From NCBI GenBank assembly GCA_022559845.1, contig CM040120.1:307742740-307806739 (forward strand): a stretch of 64,000 nt of DNA, written 5' to 3'. A model generated the notes under the pieces. It ran no database searches. It worked only from the letters and a program-made list of their open reading frames with translations, and was not told the origin of the DNA. Shown in pieces: positions 9,754 to 21,589 of this stretch. Within the stretch, counting starts at the first letter, position 1. Each line of letters starts with the position of its first letter. Origin of the DNA: Amorphophallus konjac. Its lineage: Eukaryota > Streptophyta > Magnoliopsida > Alismatales > Araceae. Position numbers and translations under genes: made by a program.

Positions 9754-10445
9754 TGATAGCCCCCGGGGCCCACTCAGGGAAGAAAAGCCCAATAAACAGG
9801 CACTCGAGGAACCAACCCTCCCCGGCGGCCCCTAGGCTCGGAGGGCTCGAGTGATGGTCAGGTCACAAGGAAGGTCCAGCCCAGGCCACTTTTCCGCTCG
9901 GGAGAGACAGGCGCCAGCCGACCTATCCGACCCCTCCTTCGACCGAGCTATCCTCCTCGCCCGAACAGGGCTGGCGTTTCAGGAGCTCGGACTGGACGCT
10001 AGCTGTTCGCGCTACCTTTAAGAGTCCCCAATGGACAGGGGAATCAACCAGCCACCTGGTTTCAAGGCGATAACGCCCCCACGATAAAGGCCATGAAAGC
10101 CCACGTTGAGGACGTAACTCCCGCCGGAGACCCCCCAGCTGACAGGACTCCTGAAGGCGGCACACTATTTAAACCAGGGATACCCTCCGGTGGAAGAAAA
10201 AGAGAAAAAAGGAAGGTAAAACTCCTGAGCAATCCGCTTCACCCCCCTTTTTGGTGGAGAGGAGTCTCACGCATCAGCTTTCCTCCTCCCTTCATTGCTT
10301 CCACCACTGCTCTACTGACTTAGCCATCGGAGGGTTTCACCCCAGGGAAATCCCCTGGGCCCTCTGACGCGTTTCCCTGTCTTACAGTTCATCTTCTGGT
10401 GATCCCCGGCCCGCTCAGGACGCAGCGCGAGATCTCGCCTCTTCA
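9754..10445 (+). repeat. 5' LTR of element D (692 bp)
   Basis: Starts TGATAGCCCCCGG and ends GCCTCTTCA, two bases before the PBS. The 3' LTR of element E (30163-30816) starts TGATAGCCCCA and ends GCCTCTTCA, showing that the two belong to related families. A TATA-like CTATTTAAAC lies at about 10165. Confidence 0.8.
10165..10174 (+). promoter_or_regulatory. TATA-like box of element D LTR
   Basis: CTATTTAAAC in the second half of the LTR; element E has CTATATAAAC in the matching place (30523). Confidence 0.45.
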
Positions 10446-10447
10446 TC

Positions 10448-10465
10448 TGGCGCCGTCTGTGGGAA
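10448..10465 (+). other. Primer-binding site, element D
   Basis: TGGCGCCGTCTGTGGGAA directly after the LTR end is the primer-binding site type common in Tat-lineage elements. Confidence 0.8.
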
Positions 10466-10482
10466 TCGCATGAAGAGCCGAG

Positions 10483-12573
10483 ATGGTGATAAGAAGCTCA
10501 GGGAGGAGATCCGCCGTCGAGAAGGGTAAGGCCGTGGTGACGGCGGGAGAAGCCCCCTCTAGGGCCTCACAGAGCCCTCCCTCCAACACCAGCGTCCCCA
10601 CCAACGGGCCGCCGCCCCTTCCGACGGCAACGGGGGTAGCCCCCAACGGCGGCGTCGAGATCTTCCAGGCCCTCAGTAAGAAGCTCGACGTTCTCGTGGA
10701 GCTCATGAGGGCCCAGGCGGCGAGGGAGGCCAGGTCTCACGCCCCGTCCGGGAGCCCCCCCCGTCGAAGTGCGTCCCAGCACACCGCTGGAGGCCGCTTC
10801 ACCCTTCGCGGTCAGCAGCTCATCCGCAACCACGCGGGAGGACCCTCGCAAGCTCCACCCCCGGAGCAAGAGGCTTCTTCCACGCCCAGGAGGGGGAAAC
10901 AGGGGGCAAGGCCTCCACGCCCGAGCGCCGGCGGTCCTGAGGATCGCCACGACGCTCCCCCCAGCCCCACGGCGCGACCGCAGCCGGAACTATCCCTTCG
11001 GCTGAGGGATTTCAAAAGACGCTTTGCAGAACAAGAGCGCGCCCTCCGCGCCCTGCAGAAGACCTCCCTCTCGGAGGAGGAGGAGAAATCCCCTTTCTCC
11101 GAGTACATCTTAAAGGCAGAGGTATCTCCTAGGACCTCCATTCCTACCTTCAAACTCTATGATGGACAGGGCGACCCAGCCGACCACTACGACAGCTTCG
11201 ACGCCCTGGTGACCCTGCATGGAACACCGGATCCCATTAAATGCCGAGCCTTTGCGGCCACCCTGGTCCAAGGCGCTCAGGCGTGGTTCCGGGCCCTCGC
11301 CCCTGGGTCCATCCAGGACTTCAGGCAATTCGGGCGAGTCTTCAAGGAGAGCTTCGCCGGAAGCGCCCCCCCGAGGTCAGTGGCGGGGCTCCTGGCCCTC
11401 AAACAGGCACAAGGGGAAAGGCTCCGGGCTTATGTCTACCGATTTAAATCGGAAGCCCTCAGAATTCCCCGCCTGGATGTGGCCTCAGCCACGACCGCTC
11501 TGACCAGGGGCACCCGGGATGAAAATCTCCACCGCGAACTGGTCCTCCACCCTCCCTCGACCCTTGCCGAGCTAGTGACTCTGGCTCTGCGCCACGCAGA
11601 GTGCGAAGAGATGCTCAGCGCCTGCCGAGACACAACCGGCTCCGGTCGGGAGGGGGACAAGAAGCGGGCCCCCGAGTCAAACCCCGGCTCGGGCAAGAAG
11701 CGTGATCGGGAAGGAGAGCGCAAACGGAGGTACGAGCGGTACACCCCGTTGACCACGCCAGTCTACGAGATCTATGAAGACATCAAAGACTCGGGACTCC
11801 TCCGCCAGCCCGAACCCATGAGATCAAAGAACCGCAAGCGCGACAGACATTGCTTGTTCCACGGCGACCACGGGCACCACACCGGCGACTGTCACCAGCT
11901 CCAGGACGAGATCGAACGCCTCATCCGTCAGGGGCACCTAGCCCGGTTCGCAGCTGGGCACAAAGAAGACAAAGATGCCGCCGAGGAGATCGACAACGCC
12001 CCCCGAGGGGTCCACATCAACGTCATCTCCGGAGGAACAGCATCGGGCGACGACACCAGCCGAGGAAGGAAGCGCCATGCCGAGCGGGCCAGCCGAGTCT
12101 CAGAGCCCTCAGGGGGCCCGCCGAGGGAGCCCCATGTCATAGTCTTCTCCGACCAAGACCTGGAAGGGCTAAGCACCCCGCATGATGATGCCCTCGTCAT
12201 CTCGGCCACAATAAACCATTGTAACGTAGATAGAATTCTGGTTGACAATGGAAGCGCCCCCGATGTATTATCTTATGACTATTTCCTCAAGATGGGGGAA
12301 GACCCATCCAAGCTCCGCCCGATCCGAACCCCCCTTTGCGGGTTTAACGGCCTGGCCACCTACCCCGAGGGAGCCCTAAGCCTGCCAGTCACCATCGGCA
12401 CCCCACCCAAAACCGTTACGGTCATGGTGGACTTCATAGTGATCAAGGGTATGATAGCGTACAAACGCCATTTTCGGCCAAAAAATTCTCAGCCGAATGA
12501 AGGCCGTACCGTCTACCTATCACCAAAAAATGAAGTTTCCCACCAAAAACGGGTTGGGGGAAGTCCGAGGTAA
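10483..12573 (+). pseudogene. gag-pro: Gag and protease of element D, frameshifted near the end
   Basis: The start ATG lies 35 bases after the PBS start. A Pro/Ala-rich N-terminus precedes the retrotransposon gag capsid domain (about residues 215-340; AFAATLVQGAQAWFRAL). A basic stretch and a Cys-His finger (CLFHGDHGHHTGDC, about residue 457) follow. The retropepsin core VDNGSAPDVL (about residue 586) has Asn where many proteases have Thr or Ser. One extra A near 12463 shifts the frame after KGMIAY; the true continuation is in the frame of 12497-12769. The protein would be a virion precursor cut by its own protease, but this copy cannot make it whole. Confidence 0.85.
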
Positions 12574-12769
12574 CCAGGCCACTGCTAGAAGGTGCTACAA
12601 CATCTCGGTGGAAGCCTCAAGGCCGGACGGAGGGGATAAGGGCCCCAAGGTAATCGAAGGGAAGACCGTAACCGCCGAGCCCGGTGGCGAGTTGCTAACG
12701 GTGTTCCTGAACGATGACCCGGCCCTCGGAGTAAGGATCGGAGCCGACCTACCACCTAAGGAACAGTAA
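12497..12769 (+). pseudogene. pol: Protease to reverse-transcriptase linker of element D
   Basis: Continues the protease frame after the single-base insertion: STYH.KMKFPT, GEVRGNQ and CYNISV are the usual Tat motifs between protease and reverse transcriptase. It ends in a TAA at 12767 that sits inside what should be one reading frame, since the next codons (QYKKFLFEYAQVFAW) are the reverse-transcriptase leader. Confidence 0.75.
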
Positions 12770-14568
12770 CAATACAAGAAATTTCTTTTTGAGTACGCTC
12801 AGGTCTTCGCTTGGGCCGATGATCAACTCCCTGGTATACCAGGGGAGACCGTGATGCACAAGCTCAGCCTTGACCCCACCGTCAGGCCCGTACAGCAACG
12901 GAGAAGGAAGCATGCGCCCGAGAAACAGGTGGTCATCAAGGCGCAGGTCACCAAGGGACAAGAGACAGGCCTCTTCAGGCCAATCCTGTACCCTACGTGG
13001 CTAGCCAATGTCGTCCTGGTGCCAAAAACTGCAGGCAAGTGGCGAATGTGCGTGGACTTCACCGATCTGAATAAGGCTACCCCCAAGGACTGCTATCCGC
13101 TACCGAGCATCGACCAATTGGTTGATTCAACCTCGGGCAACGAGATACTCAGTTTCCTGGACGCCTATTCAGGTTATCACCAGATCAGAATGAATCCAGA
13201 AGACGTCGAGAAGACAACCTTCATCACTGACTGCGGCGGATGCCCTTCGGGTTAAAGAACGCCGGAGCCACATATCAGCGACTGGTAAATCACATGTTCG
13301 AGGGACAGTTAGGTCGGAACGTCGAGGCTTACATTGACGACATGCTCGTCAAGACCCCCAAGGCCCAAGACCACTTCACCGACCTTGCCGAAACCTTCGG
13401 CACCCTCCTGAAGTACAACATGAAGCTCAACCCCGCCAAGTGCGCCTTCGGAGTAAAATCCGGGAAGTTCCTGGGTTTCCTAGTCGCTCAGCGCGGGATC
13501 AAGGCCAACCCCGACAAAGTCCAGGCCATCCTGGACATGCGCCCGCCCACGTGCATTAAAGACGTCCAGCGTCTGACGGGGCGTGTCACCGCTCTCAGCC
13601 ATTTCCTGTCCCGTGCGGCCGAACGATGCTTGCCCTTCTTCAAATTAATGTGGGGGCCCAAGCTGGCATCTGCTACGTTCGCATGGGATGAGGAGTGCCA
13701 GGCAGCATTCGCCGAGCTTAAGGAGTTCCTGGCTTCGCCACCGGTGCTCTCCAAGCCCGTCCTAGGCGAAGTCCTGCTGCTCTACCTCTCGGCGACGCCA
13801 TCCACGGTCAGCTCGGTCCTGGTCAGAAATGACTCGGGAATCGAAAGACCGGTCTACTACACCAGCAAGGTGCTCAGTGGGGCCGAACGGAGGTACCCCG
13901 CAACCGAGAAAGTCGTGCTAGCGTTGGTCACCTCCGCGAAGCGCCTCCGCCCCTACTTCCAGGGGCACCCCATCACCGTGCTAACCGGTGAGCCGCTGAA
14001 GAAGATTCTGGCCCACCCCGAGGCCTCGGGGCGACTCGTCAAATGGGCCATCATGCTCGGGGCCTACGCCATCTCGTACCAGCCGCGATCAGCAATCAAA
14101 GGCCAAGCGCTCGCCGACTTCATTGCCGAAAGCACCATCCCTGCCGAGGATAGGCCTCCAACCGCGACCGAGCCAGCCTGGGAACTGTTCGTCGATGGGT
14201 CGTCCAATTCGGCAGGCAGTGGTGCGGGGATCCTCCTAAGGTCCCCCGAAGGGATAGAGCTGCAGTACGCCTTAAAATTCAACTTTCAGGCATCCAACAA
14301 CGCTTCCGAGTACGAGGCCCTTATCTCGGGAGCACGCATGGCCCGACGACTGGGGGTCGAGCGAGTCAGGATCCACACCGACTCTCAACTAGTCGCAGGT
14401 CAGGTCAACGGCGAGTATGAGGCTCGGGAGGTACCCATGATCAAATACCTTCAGCTGGTCCGGAGCATGGCCCAACAGTTCGAGGGATTTGAGGTAGTCT
14501 GGATAGCTCGGGAGCGAAACTCCCGGGCAGACGCCCTCTCTCGATTGGCCTCCTCCCTAGACCCGTAA
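12770..14568 (+). pseudogene. pol: Reverse transcriptase and RNase H of element D, broken
   Basis: Early motifs are KWRMCVDFTDLNKATPKD and DAYSGYHQI. After TTFITD (about 13225) a small deletion and frame change remove the residues before MPFGLKNAGATYQR, and the frame resumes at 13240. The catalytic YIDD is at 13330-13341. RNase H carries LFVDGSSN, SEYEALI and IHTDSQL, the DEDD-type acidic residues. A TAA at 14566 closes the frame before integrase. The enzyme would copy the genomic RNA into DNA inside virus-like particles; this copy cannot. Confidence 0.85.
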
Positions 14569-15891
14569 GGTACACGATCGGTCCTCCTAGAAGAGCTAGA
14601 GCGCCCGAGCATCGACAAGGAGCTCCTCGCTGTTGACTCAGCCACCCCAAGTGACTGGCGCTCCCCCTACCTGTCCTAGCTACTAGACTCCCAAGAGCCC
14701 CCCGACCCTCGGGAAGCCCGCCGAATGAAGTATCAAGCTCGGCGCTTCGTCGTCCTCGACAACGCCCTCTACCGAAGATCGTTCTCCGGTCCCCTCCTGA
14801 AGTGCCTCGGTCCCGACGAGGCAGGCCGAGCCATCCAAGAGATTCATGAAGGCCTGTGAGGAGCGCACTCAGGGGCCCAGTCGCTAGCCCGAATCCTGTT
14901 ACGACAGGGGTACTGGTGGCCCACCCTGCAGCGCGACTGCTCAGCCTATGTTCAACAGTGCGACCGATGCCAGCGGTTCGACCACTTGGTCCATCAGCCG
15001 GCAACGGAACTTGTCACCCTAACCGAGCCCTACCCTTTCGCTCGGTGGGGAATCGATATCCTTGGGCCATTCCCAACGGCCCAGTCCCAGAAGAAGTTCA
15101 TCATCGTCGCCATCGACTACTTCACCAAGTGGATCGAGGCCGAGGCTACGGCAAGGATCACCGAGACAGTCGTTTGGGGCTTCGTTTGGAAATCGATCAT
15201 TTGCCGCTTTGGCATCCCCCGAGTGATAGTCAGCGATAACGGTCGGCAATTCAACTCTCGGTACTTCCGAGACAGATGCACCGACATAAATATCCGCAAC
15301 CACTTCACTTCGGTCGCCCACCCTCAGGCCAACGGGCTGGTTGAAAATGCCAACAAGACTATCATCAAAGGCATAAAAACCAGACTCGGCAAGGCTAAGG
15401 GTAGCTGGCTCGAGGAATTGCCTAGCGTACTGTGGTCGCACCGAACAACCCCCAGGACGGCAACCGGTGAAAGCCCCTTTCAGTTGGTATATGGCACCGA
15501 GGCCGTCGTTCCGTTGGAGATTGCCAACCCGTCTCTCCGAGTGATCAGCTTCTCACCCGAGGCCAACGGGCAAAAATTGCTCGAGAACCTCGACCTGACA
15601 AGTGAACTCCGAGAGATCGCGAACGTCCGGGCAACGGAGTACCAATGCCGCCTCACTCGATACTACAACGCCAAGGTCCGAGACAGACGTTTCCAACCGG
15701 GAAACTTCATCCTCAGGAAAGCCGAAGCCTCTCGACCACTGGAGGCGGCGGGCAAGCTATCCCCCAACTGGGAAGGCCCCTACCAAGTGGTCGAGACGCT
15801 CGGGAAAGGTGCGTACAGGTTAGCGACAATGGAAGGGGAGCCTATTCCTCGGATGTGGAACGCAGCCGCACTACGCAGATTCTACTTTTGA
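14569..15891 (+). pseudogene. pol: Integrase of element D, two nonsense codons in the N-terminal part
   Basis: One frame from 14569 to 15891 with TAG at 14677 and TGA at 14857. The TGA falls in the HHCC zinc-binding domain between its two histidines, at a position that is usually Cys in this lineage. CDRC supplies the two cysteines. The catalytic D, D and E lie in DILGPF, SDNGRQF and NGLVEN. The C-terminal part ends GPYQVVETLGKGAYRL...RRFYF. Downstream of 14860 the frame is open, 301 codons being available from 14986. Confidence 0.85.
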
Positions 15892-16025
15892 AATTGTACA
15901 GCGAGGTAGACATAATAAAATTCCTGTTCTTTTCATTCCAAACCGTTGGTACATCAGGTAGGCAAATGCCAGTACATCACATAGCAAAAACAAAGCAAAA
16001 GTCCGTCTAACATCGTTTCAAGGGG

Positions 16026-16769
16026 TCATCGCTCGACTGACTCGGTCTTGATCTCCTCGCATCCAGCCACTGACTCTGCCTCGTGCGGAAACTGGCTCGG
16101 ACAAGAGGTGGTCGAGCCAGTTGGCTCGGATGGCCCGTGACAAAGGTGACAGAGGGACCTCAGGAGGAAAGCCGTCTTTAAACGTTGAGGAAGGCTACCT
16201 CCCAAGTTGGCAACAACCGGGAAAAAGGAGCGCCGGGAAAGCCCCCCCTCTTCCAAACTGCCAACTCCTTGGAAGGAAGGAGAGAGCAAGCAGCCCCCGA
16301 AGAGTGAAAGAAATGAAGAGCAGGAGAGGGAAAAAGAGGCTGCAGACGGAGGAAGGCCTCGGTGAGGAGGGAGCCGGATAGGCCTCCTCCCCTCACACGG
16401 AGGGAAGTGGCGGCAGACTCCCCTGATGCCCCCATCCGTCCTCCGCCTCGGCGTCCACCTGGAAGCCTCGCCGGAGCCAAGAAGAGGCCAACGGCGTGCT
16501 TCCACACGCCAAAGTCCTCCCCAGATCCGCGCGGCGACCGTAGGACCCGTCTCGTACACGCGCGGCGACCGTGGGATCCGTTCAACCTCACAAGACAACA
16601 GGAGCCCACCGCTCCCCGTCGTCGGCGGCATCGCCCTCCGAAGGATCCTCCATGCTCCGGATACAAAGGCACAACGCGGAGTGAAAAGGAAAGAGCAAGG
16701 AAAGACTGTTAGAGACAATCCCAAGCGGTGGAGAGGAAAGGGCGCCCTCCGGTCCTTCTTATAGGCCAA
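16026..16769 (-). CDS. Antisense ORF of unknown function, element D
   Basis: A 247-residue minus-strand frame directly downstream of integrase. I do not recognise it. Its C-terminal motif PSQFPHEAESVA reappears as PSQFLHWIESVA at the end of the minus-strand frame 26082-26648 in element E, at the same place in that element. This shows the DNA is conserved between D and E but not that the frame is translated; Arg/Pro/Ser-rich composition is also typical of chance frames in GC-rich DNA. Confidence 0.3.
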   Translation of the reverse strand: MAYKKDRRAPFPLHRLGLSLTVFPCSFLFTPRCAFVSGAWRILRRAMPPTTGSGGLLLSCEVERIPRSPRVYETGPTVAARIWGGLWRVEARRWPLLGSGEASRWTPRRRTDGGIRGVCRHFPPCEGRRPIRLPPHRGLPPSAASFSLSCSSFLSLFGGCLLSPSFQGVGSLEEGGLSRRSFFPVVANLGGSLPQRLKTAFLLRSLCHLCHGPSEPTGSTTSCPSQFPHEAESVAGCEEIKTESVER

Positions 16770-17106
16770 AGGAGGCTACACGCCTTAAATGCCCCCCTCG
16801 GAAACACGCCGAAGGATTTCTCCCCTGAACAGTCACCTCCAACTCCTCGTTTCCCGCCCTCGCGGGATTCACGAAGCAGCCTGACATTCAAAGCGTGAGG
16901 GGACGGAGGAACGCCCCGTCAGAAGCCTACCAAAACAGCGTGCGAAAACCGTGCAGGACATATCAGCACCTCTCAACCACCCATGATTCGCCAACCAAAT
17001 CACGGCAAGGATAGTACCCAAACAGAGCAAGTCATTTATTATCGTACCAAAAGGAAACCCTCTAAAAAGAGGAAAGAGGGACAAAAAGGGAAAGAGGCAC
17101 AATACA
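16770..17106. other. Noncoding spacer in element D
   Basis: No gene seen. This is the spacer between the two antisense frames; element E has a corresponding spacer at 26649-27189. Confidence 0.4.
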
Positions 17107-18874
17107 TCAGGCCTCAGGCCCACTTTGACGCTCGAGACAGGCGGAAGGAGACGCGTCACCCCCGGCGCCTTCGGTGACGGCCGGCTCGGACACTGACCTC
17201 GCCTGTGCGAGAACTGTCTCAGTCGTGAGCCCTCCCGAGAAGCCCGGAGCCGGTGACCCCGACGGAGGCGATCCCTCCGAATCTTCTCTGACCGACGAAG
17301 AAGAGCTGGAAACCGACTCATCCGAGTCATAACACTGGCCAAAGGGGAACTCGATTGCAGAGTTCTGTTCATGGGCGCAGCCTACCGCCCGGCGATAGCC
17401 CTGCTTGAACCCCTTTCGAGCACCTCGGCGTAGCGCTACCTCGTAGTAAGGTAGGGCGGCTTCCAACAGGTCGGCCGAGTAAGCATCCGAGCTCCTGTAA
17501 CGCTCGATTGCCTCCGCCTCGATCTGTCCCGCCCTACCGACGAACTCGACCCGCGCCCGCTCTGCCTCGGACACACGTTCCTCTGCCCGGGCCCGGTCCA
17601 CCTTAGCCTCAGCTCGGAGACGCTCCGCCATCTCCGCCCGATCTAGCAGCTCGGCACGCTCGAGCTCCCAGCGATTGTCCAGATCGAGGCGACGCAGACG
17701 CTCCTCCTCCAAGGATCGGCTTGCCCTCTCAAGAGACTCTCGGGTCCTGGCGAGCTGTTCGGTCAGCACCTCAGCCTCCAGTCGGCTCGCCCGCGCCACC
17801 TCTCGGAACGTGGAGAACTCCTGCCGGAGTCCCTCATGCTCCCCCTTGAGTCAGGCCAGCCTCCTCTCGCATCCCCCGAGGGTCCAGGCAAGGTTTGATC
17901 GCTCCGTTTCCGTCCGCGCGTGCGCCTCCGCCATCAAAGCCGCCGACCGAGCTATGACCAGGCCGCCTTCCATCAGAACATCGAGGAGCCCGGGGGGGTA
18001 TTGTGCCTTTCTCCCCCCTTCATCCTCGCGGCAATCGATTGGCAGACCCGATATAGGTCGCCCGTAATGCCGAGCCTTTCCAAGGGCTCCGGCAAAGGAG
18101 ACCGCTCCGCCCGGGGCACACCGCCAGAGGGCTCTGCTCGAGCAACGGGACCGGCCACCTCGCGCGCCACGGTCGGTTGGGGTTGAAACGCCTCCCCGGG
18201 CGAACCTCCAACCTCGACAGATGCTGCAGGTCCAACCGCATCGGAAGCTCCCAGCGTCTGGGGCTGCAACGCCCTCGCGGGCGAACCCCCAGCCTCGCCT
18301 GTCTCGGCCCGCACCTCGACGACCGGGACGTCACCGCCTCCGGCCGACCCCCTGGCCTCGGTGACTGCTACTTCAACATCGGCCCCCTCTACCCCCGTGG
18401 GGGGGAGAGCCGACCTATCGCCGTCCTCTGAAGGGCCCCCGATCTCCTTGGCCCCCTCTCGCCCGGCAGATGGGGGAGCTGGCCTCGAGGGGTCGGCCCC
18501 ATCTTGCCCCGGGAGGGGAGTGCCGCCGAGCCAAAGTCGCCCCCGGCGGTAGGAGGGAGACCTGCCTTCTTAGCATGCTTCTTGGCCTTCGCGGCCTCCC
18601 GCAACCTTCCCGCCATGGGATCCTTGCGCTTTGTGCCAGCCGGCCGTGAAGACCCCCCGGGGGTCACCCCCTTGCCCTTATCCCGGGCTTGGGCGCGACC
18701 CACAGGAGCCTCCGGCTCGTCGGCCGCCGAGTCATCTTCTCCCAGATCGATGACCTCAGCAGTATCCTCCAGAGGTTCCCGCCTCACGTCTACAGCAAAG
18801 AAAGAAGGCCCGGTCAGGAGAAGAAAAGTAACTACCACCCATGGAATCCATATGGGGCTTACGGATGACTCCAA
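17107..18874 (-). pseudogene. Antisense gene of a Tat element (coiled-coil and C-terminal parts), element D
   Basis: Minus-strand pieces 18874-18389, 18314-17973 and 17799-17107 form one decayed gene. The first pieces are low-complexity, then comes a coiled coil rich in Arg, Glu, Leu and Ala, then the motif RRGARKGFKQGYRRAV, then an acidic Ser-rich tail (CYDSDESVSS). The same order occurs in element E (about 28700-27190; RRGLRKGFSQGY, CYDLNVD). A TGA near 17855 interrupts the coiled coil. Grande-type elements are known to carry an antisense gene between integrase and 3' LTR, and this fits. The N-terminal domain seen in E is missing because D is truncated near 18840. Confidence 0.6.
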
Positions 18875-19132
18875 GGGATGGAGCTGTATACATATGAAAC
18901 TCTTATTTGGATTTGAAATTCACCCATGAGGCCCTATACATGTGAATGCCATTTTTGTGATTACATGCAAAACTCTTCTGATACTGGTTTTGGGGGGAAT
19001 GCAAATGCTCAAAAGACTCCCCGGGCGCAGAGGACATCATGCAGCAGATGAGTATGCACATGCCAATGCGTGTGGGATTTCTGTTGCTGATCTGGGAAGT
19101 GTTGATTTCATGTTTATCATACATTGTTTGTT

Positions 19133-20152
19133 CTATTTATTCTGCCCCTTTTTTTTGGTGCAGTTCAGAGATCGTGTTTCTTCTCTTCTTGTGATTCGAG
19201 GTGCATCAATCCACACATGTAGCTCCCCACCTTCTTCAACTGCCAGAAGATGATCTGGTTCACAAACTAATATACAATAAATTCTCCCAGGCGTTTTCAA
19301 TTTAGCCACTATAAACATGTAACCAAGTTCCACATGTATAAGTTTAAAAGCATTCTCCTCACAGCAGTTCAATTGACAGAGGGAGCAAAGACAACCGAGA
19401 TTCTTCTCCCTGCAGCAAGGTGTCTTGATACAATTAAGAAGGACAAGGGATTGTCCATCAGGAGTGAACTGTAGACCAGATCTTTCAATTGGGAATTGTT
19501 CGGTTACAAGCATCTTTTAAGACAGGAAATGAAATGGATGTGTATGCAATAGAAGAAGGGCAGTTTGTCTGCTCTATAAAAGGAACCCTATAGATGAAGA
19601 GACCTATACCACCCCCTTCCAAATGTTTGCATGTGAAACAGTACCAAAGAAACCATTCAAGAAATGAGAGATGGTGGGTCCAAGTTCATGATCCTGGGAC
19701 TCTCTTAATATATCCTTGAAGACATGTTTGGCCGGTCTAACAATAACCTCAGTAGTGAACATATCCCACAAATGAGGTAAATGTTTTATCATCGGTGCAA
19801 CTCTTCCCAGATAGCGGATATTTATCCATTGACATGAAGTGTATCAGTTAATGTTTGCCCACCCATTGGTGAAACCTCAAGGTTGCAAAGATCTTTAACA
19901 AAAAAACTTTGGGGTAACAACATCTACGAGATATAAACCAGCTTTCTTCACACTCTTCTCATCTGCAGCTATATCCCCTTCACTCCCTGCCAATTTAAAT
20001 TCAGTGTACACATTGGGATTTAATACCATTTCTTCACAAAGGCTGCTTTCACCAGTCTCGTTACATTCTTCGGGTTCCTTTTCAAGATATTCTGCTATCA
20101 TATCATTTGGCTCACCACTATTAGCATTTTGAGCATCAGGTTCTGTATTCAC
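19133..20152 (-). pseudogene. Host-gene-like fragment in several exon-like blocks
   Basis: Three minus-strand open blocks look like real protein rather than random frames: 20152-19895 (acidic, MIAEYLEKEPEECNE, YTEFKLAGSEGD), 19792-19604 (VIVRPAKHVFKDILRES, ELGP.ISHFLNG) and 19513-19133 (GLQFTPDGQSLVLL, paired cysteines CLCSLC, ILVCEPDHLLAVEEGGELHVWI). The last block resembles WD40-like propeller blades. I cannot name the gene. Stops and frame changes between blocks may be introns or decay. Base composition is AT-rich and unlike the flanking GC-rich elements. It may be a stranded or captured gene piece. Confidence 0.4.
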
Positions 20153-20480
20153 CTCTCCACCGTCAGTTGTGGATCTTGACCTCTCTTCTTTTTAATGGAT
20201 GTGGATTCATGCATATGTATGAACAATTTGCAGATTATCACAGTTCGGTAAATTCAATTCTGCATTCACTCGGGGTTTTGATTGAGTTAAACATCTGCCA
20301 ATTTAATCAAAATGGCATTGTTCTTAAGTCATTAGTCCTGGCGAGATTTCGGCAGCACCTCCCCTAGACCCGAAGGGTCCGGGGAAAAATAGGGGCGCGC
20401 CAAACGGAGAAACTCCGGGGTCGGCCCCAAAACATCACAGTGGGCATATAAGTAGCGACACTGCAAAGATTACCCCATTT

Positions 20481-20625
20481 GGGGCCGGAGATCCCGAGGG
20501 CTAGCCTACAAGGGAGACCGGTGACCCATGGGTTGTTGCGATCATGTAGACTTCTCCCGTATGGGGCCGAAGATCCCGAGGGCTAGCCTACTAGGGAGTC
20601 CGGTAACCCGAGAGTTGTCACGATC
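20481..20625. repeat. Two-copy tandem repeat, 82-bp period
   Basis: GGGGCCGGAGATCCCGAGGG at 20481 recurs as GGGGCCGAAGATCCCGAGGG at 20563, and the similarity runs on through GCTAGCCTAC, AGGGAG and GTTGT..CGATC. Origin unknown. Confidence 0.75.
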
Positions 20626-21589
20626 GCGAATGAGAACCACATAAGAATCGGCGGCGCGACTAGCAGCAGATCTTGAGGAAAGCACGGAGGCTTCTCTCAA
20701 ACAATGATGAAAGGGCAGCGAATAAAGGATCCCACGGATGCAAAAGAACGAACTGGGAGGGGGAGAAATCAGAGACACTGTGGACTGAGTATCAAGAAAA
20801 CTTATAGCATGAGGATCTCCCGAAAGGGAACTTTCTTTCTTTCCACAGCAGAGCCAAACTCAAACTACATTCAAAGGGAATACAAAGATAGGGGGGGCGG
20901 AGCTCTCTTCCCCTCACCTTTCTCTTTCTTCTTTTTTTTCTGGACGAACAGTTGTTCACAGCCTTTTTTTCGACCGAACCATTTCTCTTCACCGGAGGCC
21001 GGCTTTTATAGGGGATTTGGAGACCCCTATTCGACGCCACCATCGCCTGCTGCTGCTGTCGCTGCTGCAAGGCGATGACTGCTGCCGTAGGCTTACTGTC
21101 AATCGCGTGGGCCACGGCTGTCGACGTTTCTGTTGTTGCTGCGCCGAGCTGCTGCCACGTTGCCACTGCTCCAGCTGCTGCCCTATCTACTGCCGTTGCC
21201 TTCGCCATGACGAGGTATGGTGGAGTGGGCAGCCGGCTGGGCAGGGAGAGGGGCGAACAACCGGCGTGGTGGTTGAACGGTGGAGTAGGGTGTGGAGGGC
21301 CGTGCGAATGGCGGAGCAGGGAGAGGGGGAACCCGGGCTTTAGGGGTGAGCAGCGGCTGGCGGAATGGGCATCCGATGGGCATTCAATGCCGCTGGGAGA
21401 GGAACACGCGAAGAATGGGGGAGGAGGTGAACAGTGTCTCACACGGACGGAGAGACACAGACACAGGTTACTGTTTATTGAACAGTAACCACGATTTTCC
21501 TTCTATTTTTTTTTGAAAATCCTTCTTTTACATCTCTACCCCTCTCTTTCTTCTATTTGTGCATATACCCTCCTACGGCCCTTCTTCCA
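20626..21589. other. GC-rich stretch without recognised gene
   Basis: Contains poly-T tracts and CTGCTGCTG-rich sequence (about 21040-21190). Overlapping frames on both strands here reflect base composition. It may be the decayed 3' end of element F, but no LTR copy matching 25287-25826 is present. Confidence 0.35.

Larger units (their letters stand above)
9754..18840 (+). mobile_element. Element D: Tat-lineage Ty3/gypsy retrotransposon, 3' truncated
   Basis: 5' LTR (9754-10445), PBS, gag, protease, reverse transcriptase, RNase H and integrase are in gypsy order, followed by a long region with an antisense gene. The PBS type, the very large gag and the antisense gene between integrase and 3' LTR are typical of the Tat group (Grande, Retand, Ogre relatives). 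Sequence similarity to element E stops near 18840 and no 3' LTR follows, so the end is deleted or displaced. Base composition is much more GC-rich than the copia elements around it. Confidence 0.85.
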
